Program-made: the position numbers and the translations under genes
In this document: one piece after another, positions 26,665 through 35,739 of the stretch
How positions within the stretch are numbered: position 1 is the stretch's first letter
Layout: each line of letters begins with the position of its first letter
Notes under the pieces: generated by a model
The model's database searches: none
Seen by the model: the letters and a program-made list of their open reading frames with translations, nothing else
Told to the model about the DNA's origin: nothing
Assembly: GCA_947259115.1 (NCBI GenBank)
Contig: CAMYKS010000016.1
Span: 1-50,555, forward strand
Direction of reading: 5' to 3'
Length of the DNA: 50,555 nucleotides
Source: an uncultured Desulfobulbaceae bacterium
Lineage (GTDB): Bacteria > Desulfobacterota > Desulfobulbia > Desulfobulbales > BM004

Positions 26665-28263
26665 ATGAATCACAAGATAGAAATTTACGACACGACATTA
26701 CGCGACGGCACCCAGGCGGAAAACTTCAACCTTTCGGTTGAGGACAGGATCCGTATCAGCCTGAAACTTGACGAGCTCGGTATAGATTTTATAGAGGGAG
26801 GTTGGCCAGGATCCAATCCCAGTGCTGTTGAATTCTTCAAGGCCATGCAGGGACAAACGCTTAAGCATGCAAAGCTTACTGCCTTCGGATCCACCAGGAA
26901 TTTTAATAAACCCGTTGACCAGGACCCGAACCTGCAGGCCTTGATTGCTGCAAAAACACCCGGTATTACCATTTTCGGTAAAACCTGGGACGTACATGTC
27001 AGGGACGCTCTGCGCATTGGACTTGAGGACAATCTCACCATCATTGTCGAATCACTGCAGTATCTGAAGCCCCATGTTGAACATCTCTTTTATGATGCGG
27101 AGCATTTTTTCGACGGCTTCAAACTCAATACCGAGTATGCCCTGGCCACACTTGATAAAGCTGTGGAGGGAGGGGCTGAATGTCTGGTGCTCTGCGATAC
27201 CAACGGCGGAACGCTGCCCAACGAGATTCCGGCAATTATCGAAGCTGTCGACAAACACCTTGACAGCAAGGGGTATACCATCCCCCTGGGAATACATGCC
27301 CATAATGACTCGGAAACAGCTGTAGGCAACTCTCTGGTTGCCGTTTCAATGGGTATATCCCACGTTCAGGGTACCATGAACGGTTTTGGTGAACGGTGCG
27401 GCAATGCCAACCTCACCTCCATTATCCCCGGACTGGTTCTGAAGATGAAATGTCAGGTCAATGCAGGCGAAAAACTTGATCGTTTGCATGAAACCGCCCG
27501 ATTTGTCAATGAACTCGCCAATCTCCCCCATAATAAATACCAACCCTATGTGGGAAGGTCAGCCTTTGCCCATAAAGGCGGGGTGCATGTGCAGGCAGTA
27601 GAGCGCAATCCCATCACCTATGAACACATAGAACCTGAAAAGGTGGGCAATGTCAGGCGCATCCTTATTTCAGACCAGTCGGGCAAGAGCAACGTCCTGT
27701 ACAAGGCAAAGAAATTCGGCCTTAATCTGGACAGCAAAGATCCGGTAGTCAGCAGTATTGTTCAGGAACTCAAAGAACTTGAAAACCAGGGATTTCAGTA
27801 TGAAGGGGCTGAGGCTTCTTTTGAACTCCTCATGCGCAAGGCGCTGGGCACCAAGCACCATTATTTTGACCTCAAAGGGTTCAGGGTAATCAGCCAGAAA
27901 AGCAGCATGGATGAGCCCTCCCAGGATGAGGCCACCATCCGCATCGTGGTGGGGAGCGAAGGAGAGGTGCATACCGCCGCCCTTGGCGAGGGACCTGTGA
28001 ATGCGCTGGACAAGGCCCTGCGCAAGGCCCTGACGCGGTTTTATCCGAACCTCAAAGAAATGGAACTGGCCGATTACAAAGTCCGGGTTCTGGCCGGAGA
28101 ACATGGTACGGGTGCCCAGGTGCGCGTCCTTATTCAGTCACGGGACGGGGAATCAGAATGGGGTACAGTAGGGGTTTCCCATGACATTCTTGAGGCAAGC
28201 TGGCAGGCACTGGTTGATTCCATTACCTATAAACTCATGAAGGATGAACAGAAACAGGGATAA
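26665..28263 (+). CDS. cimA: (R)-citramalate synthase
   Basis: 532 residues from ATG 26665, the proper CimA N-terminus ([20 protein letters not shown]). It condenses acetyl-CoA and pyruvate to citramalate, opening the threonine-independent route to isoleucine. Motifs are the DTTLRDG metal/substrate site, [14 protein letters not shown] (~207-220), [11 protein letters not shown] and the C-terminal LeuA allosteric dimer domain (~395-525). Acetyl-CoA for this step could come directly from the upstream CODH/ACS. Homocitrate or isopropylmalate synthase are less likely on length and motif. Confidence 0.94.
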   Translation: MNHKIEIYDTTLRDGTQAENFNLSVEDRIRISLKLDELGIDFIEGGWPGSNPSAVEFFKAMQGQTLKHAKLTAFGSTRNFNKPVDQDPNLQALIAAKTPGITIFGKTWDVHVRDALRIGLEDNLTIIVESLQYLKPHVEHLFYDAEHFFDGFKLNTEYALATLDKAVEGGAECLVLCDTNGGTLPNEIPAIIEAVDKHLDSKGYTIPLGIHAHNDSETAVGNSLVAVSMGISHVQGTMNGFGERCGNANLTSIIPGLVLKMKCQVNAGEKLDRLHETARFVNELANLPHNKYQPYVGRSAFAHKGGVHVQAVERNPITYEHIEPEKVGNVRRILISDQSGKSNVLYKAKKFGLNLDSKDPVVSSIVQELKELENQGFQYEGAEASFELLMRKALGTKHHYFDLKGFRVISQKSSMDEPSQDEATIRIVVGSEGEVHTAALGEGPVNALDKALRKALTRFYPNLKEMELADYKVRVLAGEHGTGAQVRVLIQSRDGESEWGTVGVSHDILEASWQALVDSITYKLMKDEQKQG

Positions 28264-28831
28264 GAAAGGGGGGCCTCTTCATTCGGCAGATCATCAGCCG
28301 AACAAGAGCTCATCAGAAAATATTCTGGTTTTCCTTGTCACGGCTGTCCTCCTTTTTGCAGTGAGCGTTTTTTCAAGCCACCGACATGTGCCCCGACATA
28401 TTTCTGCACAACCTGTGGACAATGTGGAAAAGTATGTCTGGTTTACGGGCTCAGCTGAAATTCAGGAAGGGCTCTATCATTTTACTCCGGAACAGTTTGA
28501 AGACAATTTTCCCGAGATTGGTTCTTTTTTCGTAGAGGGTCCAGCCCAAGAAGTAAACCCCCCGGTGCCCGCGATACAATATGATGCCGAACCACGGTTA
28601 GTGAGACTGCCGCCGGCAGTGGCAAATATTTTTTTTCTGCCGATTCCCTTAAACCGCGCCGATAAAAACATCTTAACTGCACTGCCGGGCGTTGGACCCG
28701 TGTTGGCAGAAAGAATCGTGCTGAGAAGAACGCAATACGGCCCCTTCAAGGCCAAGGAAGAACTTTTACTTATAAGCGGAATCGGACCCAAGAAATATGG
28801 AGCACTTGTTGATCGTATTACCCTGGACTGA
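28244..28831 (+). CDS. membrane-anchored helix-hairpin-helix (ComEA-like) protein
   Basis: 195 residues; its 5' end overlaps the last 20 bases of cimA. A single membrane helix (~27-42, [16 protein letters not shown]) is followed by about 90 residues with no clear domain, then a C-terminal double HhH domain (~133-195: [28 protein letters not shown] and [20 protein letters not shown]). ComEA-type domains bind DNA in the periplasm during uptake, but single copies also occur without competence. An AAGG close to the start is a poor ribosome site, so coupling to cimA is likely. Confidence 0.75.
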   Translation: MNRNRDKKGGPLHSADHQPNKSSSENILVFLVTAVLLFAVSVFSSHRHVPRHISAQPVDNVEKYVWFTGSAEIQEGLYHFTPEQFEDNFPEIGSFFVEGPAQEVNPPVPAIQYDAEPRLVRLPPAVANIFFLPIPLNRADKNILTALPGVGPVLAERIVLRRTQYGPFKAKEELLLISGIGPKKYGALVDRITLD

Positions 28832-28946
28832 CATTATTTACCCCATAAACAATCAGCATCGCAAAGTTGGTCAGTTGGCGGAAAATCACAGAGGTGTTAC
28901 AATAAAGTTAAACATTTTTTCTGTATATTCATTTTCTTTGCTTGCC

Positions 28947-28968
28947 TTTATGCCCTGTTTTAAGGGTG
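28947..28968. repeat. dispersed repeat copy 1
   Basis: TTTATGCCCTG-TTTTAAGGGTG, an imperfect inverted repeat (CCCT...AGGG). It matches the copies at 29201 and 45765 with one or two differences. Confidence 0.6.
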
Positions 28969-29200
28969 CAAAGAAAACGAATCAGCAGCGAAGCGGCGGC
29001 AGCGAAGCGGCGAAAGAAAGGGCAGCCAATCACTCGCCGTTTCACTGCTGGTCCCGCATTGCGGGACTACCCGAAGTTTATACCCCCTCGGAGTCTATCG
29101 CTTACCTGCGGGGTGCTCCTCGAAACGGCCGGGAGTTTGAAAACTCAGACACCATGTGATCAAGCCACACTGTTACGCTCAAACAGGTCGGAGGCGGAGT

Positions 29201-29224
29201 TTTATACCCTGTTGTTAAGGGTAC
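29201..29224. repeat. dispersed repeat copy 2
   Basis: TTTATACCCTGTTG then TTAAGGGTAC. The core ACCCT/AGGGT arms pair around seven bases. Same family as 28947 and 45765. Confidence 0.6.
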
Positions 29225-29405
29225 TTACCTAAACGCCTTTTTCGTCCGTTTTTGTCGGCAATTATAATACTGCCGGCGATTGACAGTGGTGCTCGGCGGC
29301 GTGAAATGACAAAAAACATATTTCTCCTTTGGTTTTGTCTGCGACCCCTTCTCGCTTTGCCTAGAAACATTCTCTTTTGGGTATGGTTATTTAACTTAAA
29401 TCCAA

Positions 29406-30377
29406 ATGAACACTCCAAAACAAAAACTTCTCGTTTTATGCGGCCCGACAGCAGTGGGCAAAACCGAACTCTCCCTGGAGATTGCAGAACGGTTTTCCTG
29501 TGAGATAGTCGGTGTCGACTCCATGCAGGTATACAGGCACATGGATATCGGCACTGCTAAACCAACCCCTGCTGAAAGGCAACGCATACCTCATCACCTT
29601 ATCGATATTGTTGATCCTGACGATAATTATACCCTTGGCCGTTTTATTGAGGATGCGGGTCAGGCCATCATGACAATCACGGCACATAAAAAGATGCCTC
29701 TGCTGGCAGGCGGGACAGGGCTTTATTTCAGAGGGCTACTCGAGGGCGTGTTTACTGAAAGTGCTAGTACTGCGGATGAAGATGCCTCCGGCGCGCAGGA
29801 AAAAATAAAATCCCTGCAGCAGAATCTCCGCACAAGGCTGGATACAGAGGGGAATGAAGTTTTGCACCGTGAACTCGCAGAAGTTGATCCTGAATCTGCA
29901 GAGCGCATCCACCCAAATGACAGCCAGAGGCTCCTCAGGGGCTTGGAAATATTTTACGCCACCGGCATACCGTGGTCCCTCCACCTGAAAAAACAAAGAA
30001 AAGAAAGTCCTCTGTATCAAGTTCTCAAGATCGGCTTAACCCGGCCGCGGCAGGAACTGTATGGGCGTATTGACCAGAGGGTCCGGCTCATGGCAGAGCA
30101 AGGCCTGCTCGCTGAAGTGCAAGAGCTCCTGGCCTTGGGATATGGCAGGGAATTAAAGGCAATGCAGGCCATAGGCTATCGCCATATGCTGAATTTTTTA
30201 AATGGCAGCTGGACCTGGGAGCAAACTCTCGACCTGCTGGCCCGGGATACAAGACATTATGCCAAGAGGCAGTATACCTGGTTTAACAATGATGCGGAAA
30301 TCGGCTGGCATGATGTGCGGGAAAAGGGTACCATTTTTATGGCCATTGAAAATTTTTTAATCCGGGAGATCCCTTAA
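29406..30377 (+). CDS. miaA: tRNA dimethylallyltransferase
   Basis: 323 residues. It transfers a dimethylallyl group to A37 of tRNAs reading UNN codons. The P-loop GPTAVGKTELSLEIA (~13-27), DSMQVYRHMDIGTAKP (~40-55), the LAGGTGLYFRGLLEG stretch (~98-112) and the late KRQYTWFNNDAEIGW (~285-300) are all diagnostic. ATG 29406 begins right at the conserved N-terminus. It is followed after 21 bases by the nucleotidyltransferase-like gene. Confidence 0.96.
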   Translation: MNTPKQKLLVLCGPTAVGKTELSLEIAERFSCEIVGVDSMQVYRHMDIGTAKPTPAERQRIPHHLIDIVDPDDNYTLGRFIEDAGQAIMTITAHKKMPLLAGGTGLYFRGLLEGVFTESASTADEDASGAQEKIKSLQQNLRTRLDTEGNEVLHRELAEVDPESAERIHPNDSQRLLRGLEIFYATGIPWSLHLKKQRKESPLYQVLKIGLTRPRQELYGRIDQRVRLMAEQGLLAEVQELLALGYGRELKAMQAIGYRHMLNFLNGSWTWEQTLDLLARDTRHYAKRQYTWFNNDAEIGWHDVREKGTIFMAIENFLIREIP

Positions 30378-30398
30378 CTGTAGCGGCGAGAATAATTT

Positions 30399-31472
30399 GT
30401 GAAAGAAGTTATATTCATAGGAGCAGGCACACGCGGGGCGAAACTGGTCGGCAACGAGTTTCAGCCCTATATGAATTTTCACGGCAAGACGTGTATTGAG
30501 TGCGTAGTTGAAGCTGCTATGCAGGCAAGGAGCGTGGGCGCAATAGTTATATGGGGAGACAGGAAGACCCTTGAACGGATACTTGCAGAACATGTGAGGC
30601 AGTACCGCCAATTGCTGGTGATTGTTGAAGAACGGGACAATATTGTGGAGAGTTTCTTCTTCGCTTACCTTGACTATCTTTCCCGTGATAGCTTTAGCCT
30701 GAAAAGCATGATTTCCTCCTGGGATTCCATAAAAAATGTCAACTGGGATCAGCTGCGGTATTTTATCCATAATGATCAATGGGAAAAGCAGGTCAATATC
30801 ATAGTCAGTGATACTCCGCTCATCAGTTCATTTGAGCTGGATTTTCTTATTGAAAACAAAAACCGTAATGCTGACGTGATTATCGGCCGTACGGTGAGAA
30901 AGGATTACAAGACTATTCTGGAAACGCTCGGCGAGATTCCCGACAGAGGCAAATCCATAAAAAATTTCTACACGTATCGCATCGGCGACAAGGATGTTCC
31001 CCTGATTGTCAACAGTTTTATCGCCGGCAAGCCTCTTAAGCTGAACGAGAATATCTGGAACCTCGCAGGCAATTTCTATGAAAACAGGACCATTATTGCC
31101 GGGCGCAAAAAAAACCTGCGCAATATTGCCAGAAACCTTCTATTTTTTAAAAGGCTTTTTTTCTCCAATCAAACCGGAGTTGAACAGCACAGTTATACTG
31201 ACCGGGCCAAGGCCGCTTTTTACCTGATCAACGCCTTCAAGGCCATTGTAAAAAGTAAAAGCAACAGTGTCTATTATAGAGACCTCACAAAAATTTATGC
31301 ATGTATCCACACACTCGTCAACCTTAACTTGGAGTTGGATTTAAGCCACTGCTTCGGGTCTGCCTTTGATATCGACACCCAATACGAGGCTGATTTTGTC
31401 CGCAGGAACTTTTTCGCCCTGCAAAATATCTGTTATGAGTATTACAAGACCCATAACGGCCCCGAGCTTTAA
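30399..31472 (+). CDS. nucleotidyltransferase-like (GT-A fold) protein, unknown substrate
   Basis: 357 residues with a GTG start at 30399. The N-terminal half follows the MobA/GlmU-like layout: a nucleotide loop (FIGAGTRGAKLVGNEF, though the usual LAAGxGxRM is not kept), an HGKTCIECVVEAAMQA helix and an acidic metal motif VSDTPLIS (~residues 130-137). The second half is helical and unlike named families. A nucleotidyl transfer reaction is plausible but the substrate is unknown. It sits between miaA and recJ, 23 bases before the latter, so it probably shares their transcript. Confidence 0.6.
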   Translation: MKEVIFIGAGTRGAKLVGNEFQPYMNFHGKTCIECVVEAAMQARSVGAIVIWGDRKTLERILAEHVRQYRQLLVIVEERDNIVESFFFAYLDYLSRDSFSLKSMISSWDSIKNVNWDQLRYFIHNDQWEKQVNIIVSDTPLISSFELDFLIENKNRNADVIIGRTVRKDYKTILETLGEIPDRGKSIKNFYTYRIGDKDVPLIVNSFIAGKPLKLNENIWNLAGNFYENRTIIAGRKKNLRNIARNLLFFKRLFFSNQTGVEQHSYTDRAKAAFYLINAFKAIVKSKSNSVYYRDLTKIYACIHTLVNLNLELDLSHCFGSAFDIDTQYEADFVRRNFFALQNICYEYYKTHNGPEL

Positions 31473-31495
31473 GCCGATTTTACCCAACGTACAAA

Positions 31496-33283
31496 ATGGA
31501 TTTCCAGCGATCAGAAAAAAAATGGCAGTTCCGCCAAATGGATAAAGATGTTTCTGAGGAACAGGTGAAGAAAACTGCCGGTGCATTGGGTATTCCCAGC
31601 ACCATTGCCAGGATCATTGCTTTCAGGGGGTTCTCTGATATACAGAATATTAAAGATTTCCTGGCGCCATCTCTACAACAACTGCCCCGTCCTCATCTTA
31701 TAAAAGGCATGAGTGAGGCTGTAGCAATTCTCCTGGAAGCTTTGAAATTTCAAAAACCGGTTACTGTTTTTGGGGATTTTGATGCTGACGGGGTAACATC
31801 CACCTCGATCCTTTCCCTGTTTTTTTCCGAAATCGGTGTGCCTTTGCATACCTATATCCCAGACCGCATGACTGAGGGTTATGGTCTCAACAGCATGGCA
31901 GTCAGAAAAATCCATGACAACAATATGCAGCAATGGGGCAAGGCCGGAGTTCTCTTGACTGTGGATTGTGGAATCAGTGATGCTGATGTCGTGGATGAGG
32001 CCAAAAAACTCGGGTTTAGAGTGATTATTACCGACCACCATAAACCTCCCGAAAAACTGCCCAGGGCCGATGCAATTCTTAACCCCCTGCAGCCGAACTG
32101 CCCGTTCCCCTGTAAAAACCTGGCCGGGGTAGGGGTGGCTTTCTACCTGCTGCTGGGGCTGCGTGCCGAATTAATGTCAAAGGGCTACTGGCCTGAGGAT
32201 AGAATCCCGAATCTCAAGTCATACATGGACCTGGTGGCAATCGGCACCATAGCTGACCAGGTTCCGCTAACCGGGTGCAATAGAATCATTGTCAAGGCTG
32301 GCCTGGAGATTCTCAGCCAGTTCAACCGGGTTGGCTTGCAAAAACTTCTCAAGCTAGCAAAAAATAGAAGCACGTCAGTCAGCGCAGAGGATATAGCCTT
32401 CCGTATAGCTCCGCGCATCAATGCCGTGGGCAGAATCAGTTCTGCGCACAAAGCTGTGCAACTTATGACCACGAGCGTTCCTGAAGAGGCGCAACAGTTT
32501 GCCGCAGAACTTGAAAAGGCAAATGATGCCAGGAAGAGTATTGAGGCCGGTATTTTTGCCGAAGCGGCTCATATGGTTACCGGAGAAGACCTTAATGCTG
32601 CAAATTCCCTGGTGCTGTATAAAAAAGAATGGCACCAGGGTGTTCTTGGTATCGTTGCCAACAGACTGAGCGACAGGTTCAACCGTCCCACCATCCTTCT
32701 CACAGACTGTCCGCCGGAAGATAATGGTGAACCACAAAAACTGGTTAAGGGCTCCGGGCGTTCCATTGAAGGGGTTGATATGCACGCGGCAGTTTCAGCC
32801 TGTCAGGAAATGCTGCAGCGGTTCGGAGGCCATGCCGGTGCCGTGGGACTCACGCTGCCCGCTGAAAATATTGAAATATTCAGGCAACGATTTGCTGCAA
32901 CCATTGGGGCACAATCCGAAAAAGGCACCTTAATCCCCAGGCTCTATATTGATATACAAACAACTTTACATGATCTTGCTGACGAGGAATTTCTTGCAGC
33001 GTATACTGTCCTGGCCCCTTTCGGATCAGGCAACCCGGAGCCGGTTTTCTGTATGAAATCACAAAGACTTACAAAGCCCCGACTGGTAGGCACCAAGCAT
33101 CTCAGGTTCACCATTGCGAACAACGGCAAACAGGTAAACGGCATCGGCTTTGGTTTTGGCGATCTGGCAGCTGCATCACAGAACAGCCTTATGGACCTGG
33201 CTTTTACATTGCGCTTAAATTCTTACATGGGACAGGATAAATGGGAACTTAACCTTGTGGACGTGCGACCATCAAGTGCCTGA
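31496..33283 (+). CDS. recJ: single-stranded-DNA exonuclease RecJ
   Basis: 595 residues, the usual length. RecJ degrades single-stranded DNA 5' to 3' in recombination and repair. Motifs of the DHH phosphoesterase are present: FGDFDADGVTS (~91-101), TVDCGISD, TDHHKPPE (~179-186) and the DHHA1-domain GGHAGAVGL (~441-449), then an OB-fold with APFGSGNPEPVF. ATG 31496 is used; an in-frame ATG 42 bases further is an alternative. Confidence 0.96.
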   Translation: MDFQRSEKKWQFRQMDKDVSEEQVKKTAGALGIPSTIARIIAFRGFSDIQNIKDFLAPSLQQLPRPHLIKGMSEAVAILLEALKFQKPVTVFGDFDADGVTSTSILSLFFSEIGVPLHTYIPDRMTEGYGLNSMAVRKIHDNNMQQWGKAGVLLTVDCGISDADVVDEAKKLGFRVIITDHHKPPEKLPRADAILNPLQPNCPFPCKNLAGVGVAFYLLLGLRAELMSKGYWPEDRIPNLKSYMDLVAIGTIADQVPLTGCNRIIVKAGLEILSQFNRVGLQKLLKLAKNRSTSVSAEDIAFRIAPRINAVGRISSAHKAVQLMTTSVPEEAQQFAAELEKANDARKSIEAGIFAEAAHMVTGEDLNAANSLVLYKKEWHQGVLGIVANRLSDRFNRPTILLTDCPPEDNGEPQKLVKGSGRSIEGVDMHAAVSACQEMLQRFGGHAGAVGLTLPAENIEIFRQRFAATIGAQSEKGTLIPRLYIDIQTTLHDLADEEFLAAYTVLAPFGSGNPEPVFCMKSQRLTKPRLVGTKHLRFTIANNGKQVNGIGFGFGDLAAASQNSLMDLAFTLRLNSYMGQDKWELNLVDVRPSSA

Positions 33284-33325
33284 CAACCTTCATTTCACGT
33301 AGACCCTCCGACGCTATATTTGCCC

Positions 33326-33354
33326 TTGACAAACTAGGTATTTTTACCTAGTGT
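33326..33354 (+). promoter_or_regulatory. promoter with perfect 20-base dyad operator
   Basis: TTGACA at 33326-33331 is a consensus -35 box. Immediately after it, ACTAGGTA-TTTT-TACCTAGT (33333-33352) is a perfect 8-bp inverted repeat that would overlap the spacer and -10 region (weak TAGTGT, 33349-33354). Its core GGTA-N4-TACC recurs at 1590-1601. It lies in the 323-base gap after recJ and would control the methyltransferase at 33607. Confidence 0.6.
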
Positions 33355-33394
33355 TTCCCTGTGTCAGAAATGATATGCATTTTTACATAAAAAA

Positions 33395-33409
33395 CCTCTT
33401 CAGCAGAGG
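33395..33409. other. small hairpin in the leader of the methyltransferase gene
   Basis: CCTCT (33395-33399) pairs with AGAGG (33405-33409) around TCAGC, followed by AGGAAATTC. It is not followed by a T-run and no ORF starts after it within 150 bases. The remainder of the 33284-33606 gap shows nothing further that I can name. Confidence 0.35.
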
Positions 33410-33606
33410 AGGAAATTCTTTAATGATTCAAAAGTGTTGTTTGAAAAAAAAACCTGCAATAGTTTGTCGTAAACTCTTTGGAGGTTTTACTTTTTTGGGT
33501 CCATGGCTTGCATGATTTATCGATAGAATGCATATGATATTTTTCAGCAGATGACTCTAACTACTCTAATTGTACAGTGTTAAAATCCAGGTTAGGGGTG
33601 ACAGCT

Positions 33607-34284
33607 ATGAAGACAGATCAGGTAATCGGACATTTTGCAGGCCAGGCCAACCAGTATGAAAACCTCATGGAACGGCTTGTTCCGCAATACAGGAAGCAGC
33701 ATGAAATAATTTATGAATTACTGCCTGAGAGTTCAGATGCGCAGTCGAGGGTACTCGATCTTGGCTGCGGCAATGGGATGTTGTCCGAACTTGCGCTCAA
33801 AAAACTTCCCAATGCCTATGTTGTCGGCTTTGACCTCACCCCCAAAATGCTGGAATCCTACGAACAAAACCTTTTCGCATACCGAGGAAGATATGAGTTG
33901 ATGCTTGGTGATTACCGTTTTGACTCAATTGGCAGCAATTATGATATCATTCTTGCAGGTCTGACCCTGCAGCATCTTACCTGGGGTGAACGCAAAGACT
34001 TCTATAAGCTTATCTATTCCATTCTGAACCCCAATGGCTCATTCATATTAAACGATATCATTATTGATGAGGATTGGAATACACGGAAACTTCAATACAA
34101 CAGTTGGATGGAATTTATGGCCTCAAACGGTGAAGATCCTCAATTCTGGCTTGATAAGCATATGACCAAGGATTATCCGGTAACCCTTGAAGACCATTTT
34201 CGCTGGCTTGAGCAGGCAGGGTTTTTGAAAACGGACTGCTACTGGCGTTTGCACAATTTTGCCATTACCATGGCTGTAAAATAA
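33607..34284 (+). CDS. class I SAM-dependent methyltransferase
   Basis: 225 residues from ATG 33607, which has TAGGGGTG (~33592-33600) as ribosome site; the in-frame GTG at 33577 is less likely. A Rossmann-type SAM fold is shown by VLDLGCGNGMLSELAL (~47-62), the acidic strand VVGFDLTPKMLE (~74-85) and LTLQHLTWGERKDFYKLI. Similar proteins methylate small molecules or tRNA; the substrate cannot be inferred. It is preceded by the dyad-bearing promoter, so it may be specifically induced. It stands alone in its unit. Confidence 0.8.
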   Translation: MKTDQVIGHFAGQANQYENLMERLVPQYRKQHEIIYELLPESSDAQSRVLDLGCGNGMLSELALKKLPNAYVVGFDLTPKMLESYEQNLFAYRGRYELMLGDYRFDSIGSNYDIILAGLTLQHLTWGERKDFYKLIYSILNPNGSFILNDIIIDEDWNTRKLQYNSWMEFMASNGEDPQFWLDKHMTKDYPVTLEDHFRWLEQAGFLKTDCYWRLHNFAITMAVK

Positions 34285-34983
34285 TAGTACCTATAGCTAA
34301 GTAATTTTTTCCCTCAGCACTGAATTTTGCCCAGAGTCAGAGTTTTGTTTGGCAGTACACGTCAATGTATTAATCAATCAGCGCTTGAAAACATTTTCCT
34401 GGTGCTCTGCTCCGTACCATCCTTCCTGATTTTTTCTCCAACCGACTTTCCTGGAAATGAGGATTTGTTTTCCATAAGTCCGATGAGTCAATAATAATGC
34501 GTACTCCCGGAAAATAAGAACTGTATTTTTAAAATTGAGCGCTTAGTGAGTTTCGTAATTTGGCATAACGGCCTTTAAATACTGAATAGAAGTTTTCAGA
34601 GGCAGCTGTTTATTCCGATTTTCCGGAATAATAAAAACAAAAATTCCGGAAAATCGGAAAAGCGGTGTTTTTTTCGCAGTAAATTGATAAAGCCGGAATG
34701 ACTTAGTCAATTTATGGACATTTTTTTGGGGTGTGAAATTAAAAAAATGTACACCTCTCAGTATCAAATATAGTAGAATGAAAACAGATACAAAGGATGC
34801 AGTTCATCCGGTTCCCCCCTTTTTCAGATATTTCATGGTAAAGTTTTCAAAACAAGAGGCAGCTTGAGTGAATCGTTGCTGCACTGGAATACTGTGGCAG
34901 AAAAGGGTTAAATATCCTTAATCCCGGCAAATGATACAATCTATTCTATCTGTGTTTTATTCAAACTGGCGTGAGAATTTACT
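34285..34983. promoter_or_regulatory. 699-base gap with enhancer-type inverted repeat
   Basis: No gene is supported here. The main structure is the pair of 16-base motifs at 34613-34659. I looked for GG-N10-GC promoters in 34681-34983 and found none. The segment just before the phosphatase is AT-rich with no clear -35/-10. Confidence 0.4.
34613..34659. promoter_or_regulatory. inverted pair of 16-base motifs, candidate activator sites
   Basis: TTCCGATTTTCCGGAA (34613-34628) and its exact reverse complement (34644-34659) are separated by 15 bases; centres are 31 bases apart, about three helical turns. The same motif recurs at 48733 and 48795 with 15 and 14 of 16 matches. It lies 1 kb upstream of the sigma-54 promoter at 35657. 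Confidence 0.6.
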
Positions 34984-35646
34984 ATGAGTCAAACCTTTGT
35001 AATTGGTGATATCCATGGCTGCTCTGATATGTTATTTGAACTGCTGGCAAAAATCAGACCTATTGCCCAGGATGATACCATTATATTTATGGGTGATTAT
35101 ATTGACAGGGGAACTGATTCCAGGGGTGTCATTGATATTGTATTAAAACTCCGGGCCGAACATCACAGGGTGATCACGCTCATGGGCAACCATGAGTTCA
35201 TGCTTTTAGGAGCCATGAAAGGTTATGGTCACAAAGAATTCCTGAACATGGGCGGAGATGCCACCTTGAAGAGCTATGATATTGAGCCCGGTTCGCTCAA
35301 TGATCTGGCCGCAAAACTACCAGGGGCACATGTCTCCTTTTTGCAGGATCTTTTGCCATACTGGGAAGATGAAGCCCATATTTATGTCCACGCCGGATTA
35401 CAACCGGGTGTGCATCTCACTCAGCAGTCACCGGATTGGCTTTTCTGGTCCAGGGAAGACTTTATAGATTCCAACTATAATTATGGTAAGAAGGTAATAT
35501 ACGGGCATACACCCTATGAAAAACCTAAGGTGGATGATAATAAAATCGGTATAGATACCGGGGCGGTTTACGGCGGCACCCTCACGTGCCTCGTTTTGCC
35601 CGAGAATATTTTTATTGCGATTGAAAGCAAGAAAAATAACATTTGA
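34984..35646 (+). CDS. PPP-family serine/threonine phosphatase-like metallophosphoesterase
   Basis: 220 residues. The metal-site motifs of the PPP family are intact: GDIHG (~8-12), GDYIDRG (~37-43), GNHE (~68-71), then HAGL (~137) and YGHTPY (~178-183). It could dephosphorylate phosphoproteins, including the tyrosine kinase in the next operon, or cleave bis-nucleotides like ApaH/PrpE; neither can be shown from sequence. It lies between the inverted motif pair and the exopolysaccharide operon, whose own promoter is just after its stop. Confidence 0.85.
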   Translation: MSQTFVIGDIHGCSDMLFELLAKIRPIAQDDTIIFMGDYIDRGTDSRGVIDIVLKLRAEHHRVITLMGNHEFMLLGAMKGYGHKEFLNMGGDATLKSYDIEPGSLNDLAAKLPGAHVSFLQDLLPYWEDEAHIYVHAGLQPGVHLTQQSPDWLFWSREDFIDSNYNYGKKVIYGHTPYEKPKVDDNKIGIDTGAVYGGTLTCLVLPENIFIAIESKKNNI

Positions 35647-35656
35647 ACAAATTTCT

Positions 35657-35672
35657 TGGCGTAATAATTGCA
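35657..35672 (+). promoter_or_regulatory. sigma-54 (-24/-12) promoter of the exopolysaccharide operon
   Basis: TGGC (35657-35660)-N7-TTGCA (35668-35672), with GG and GC separated by exactly 10 bases, agrees with the TGGCAC-N5-TTGCW consensus. It starts 11 bases after the phosphatase stop, and the first operon ATG is 68 bases on. Confidence 0.75.
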
Positions 35673-35739
35673 TAATTTTGCTACAATATATTAGTTTGGG
35701 TGCTTTTAAAATAAAATCAAAATATTTGCGGAGGGTTAC

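Larger units (their letters stand above)
28832..29405. repeat. repeat-rich gap between the ComEA-like gene and miaA
   Basis: 574 bases without a credible gene. It holds a 14-base direct repeat (28986-28999 and 29000-29012, CAGCGAAGCGGCGG-like), a hairpin GTCCCGC-ATT-GCGGGAC (29051-29067), and two copies of the TTTATRCCCTGTT...AAGGGT repeat (28947-28968 and 29201-29224). GTTTATACCCCC-TCGGAGTCT at 29076-29096 resembles 45745 onward. The mixture looks like decayed mobile repeat elements. Confidence 0.5.

Noticed and set aside
28942..29232. 96-residue frame in the repeat-rich gap before miaA
   Set aside because: It is made of the repeats and hairpins themselves, with biased composition and no ribosome site.
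34543..34767. 74-residue minus-strand frame across the inverted motif pair
   Set aside because: It translates the palindromes and AT-rich DNA; no ribosome site or family resemblance.
34890..34910. -24/-12 promoter for the phosphatase (TGGCAG...)
   Set aside because: GG at this place is followed after 10 bases by TT, not GC, so the invariant -12 GC is missing.
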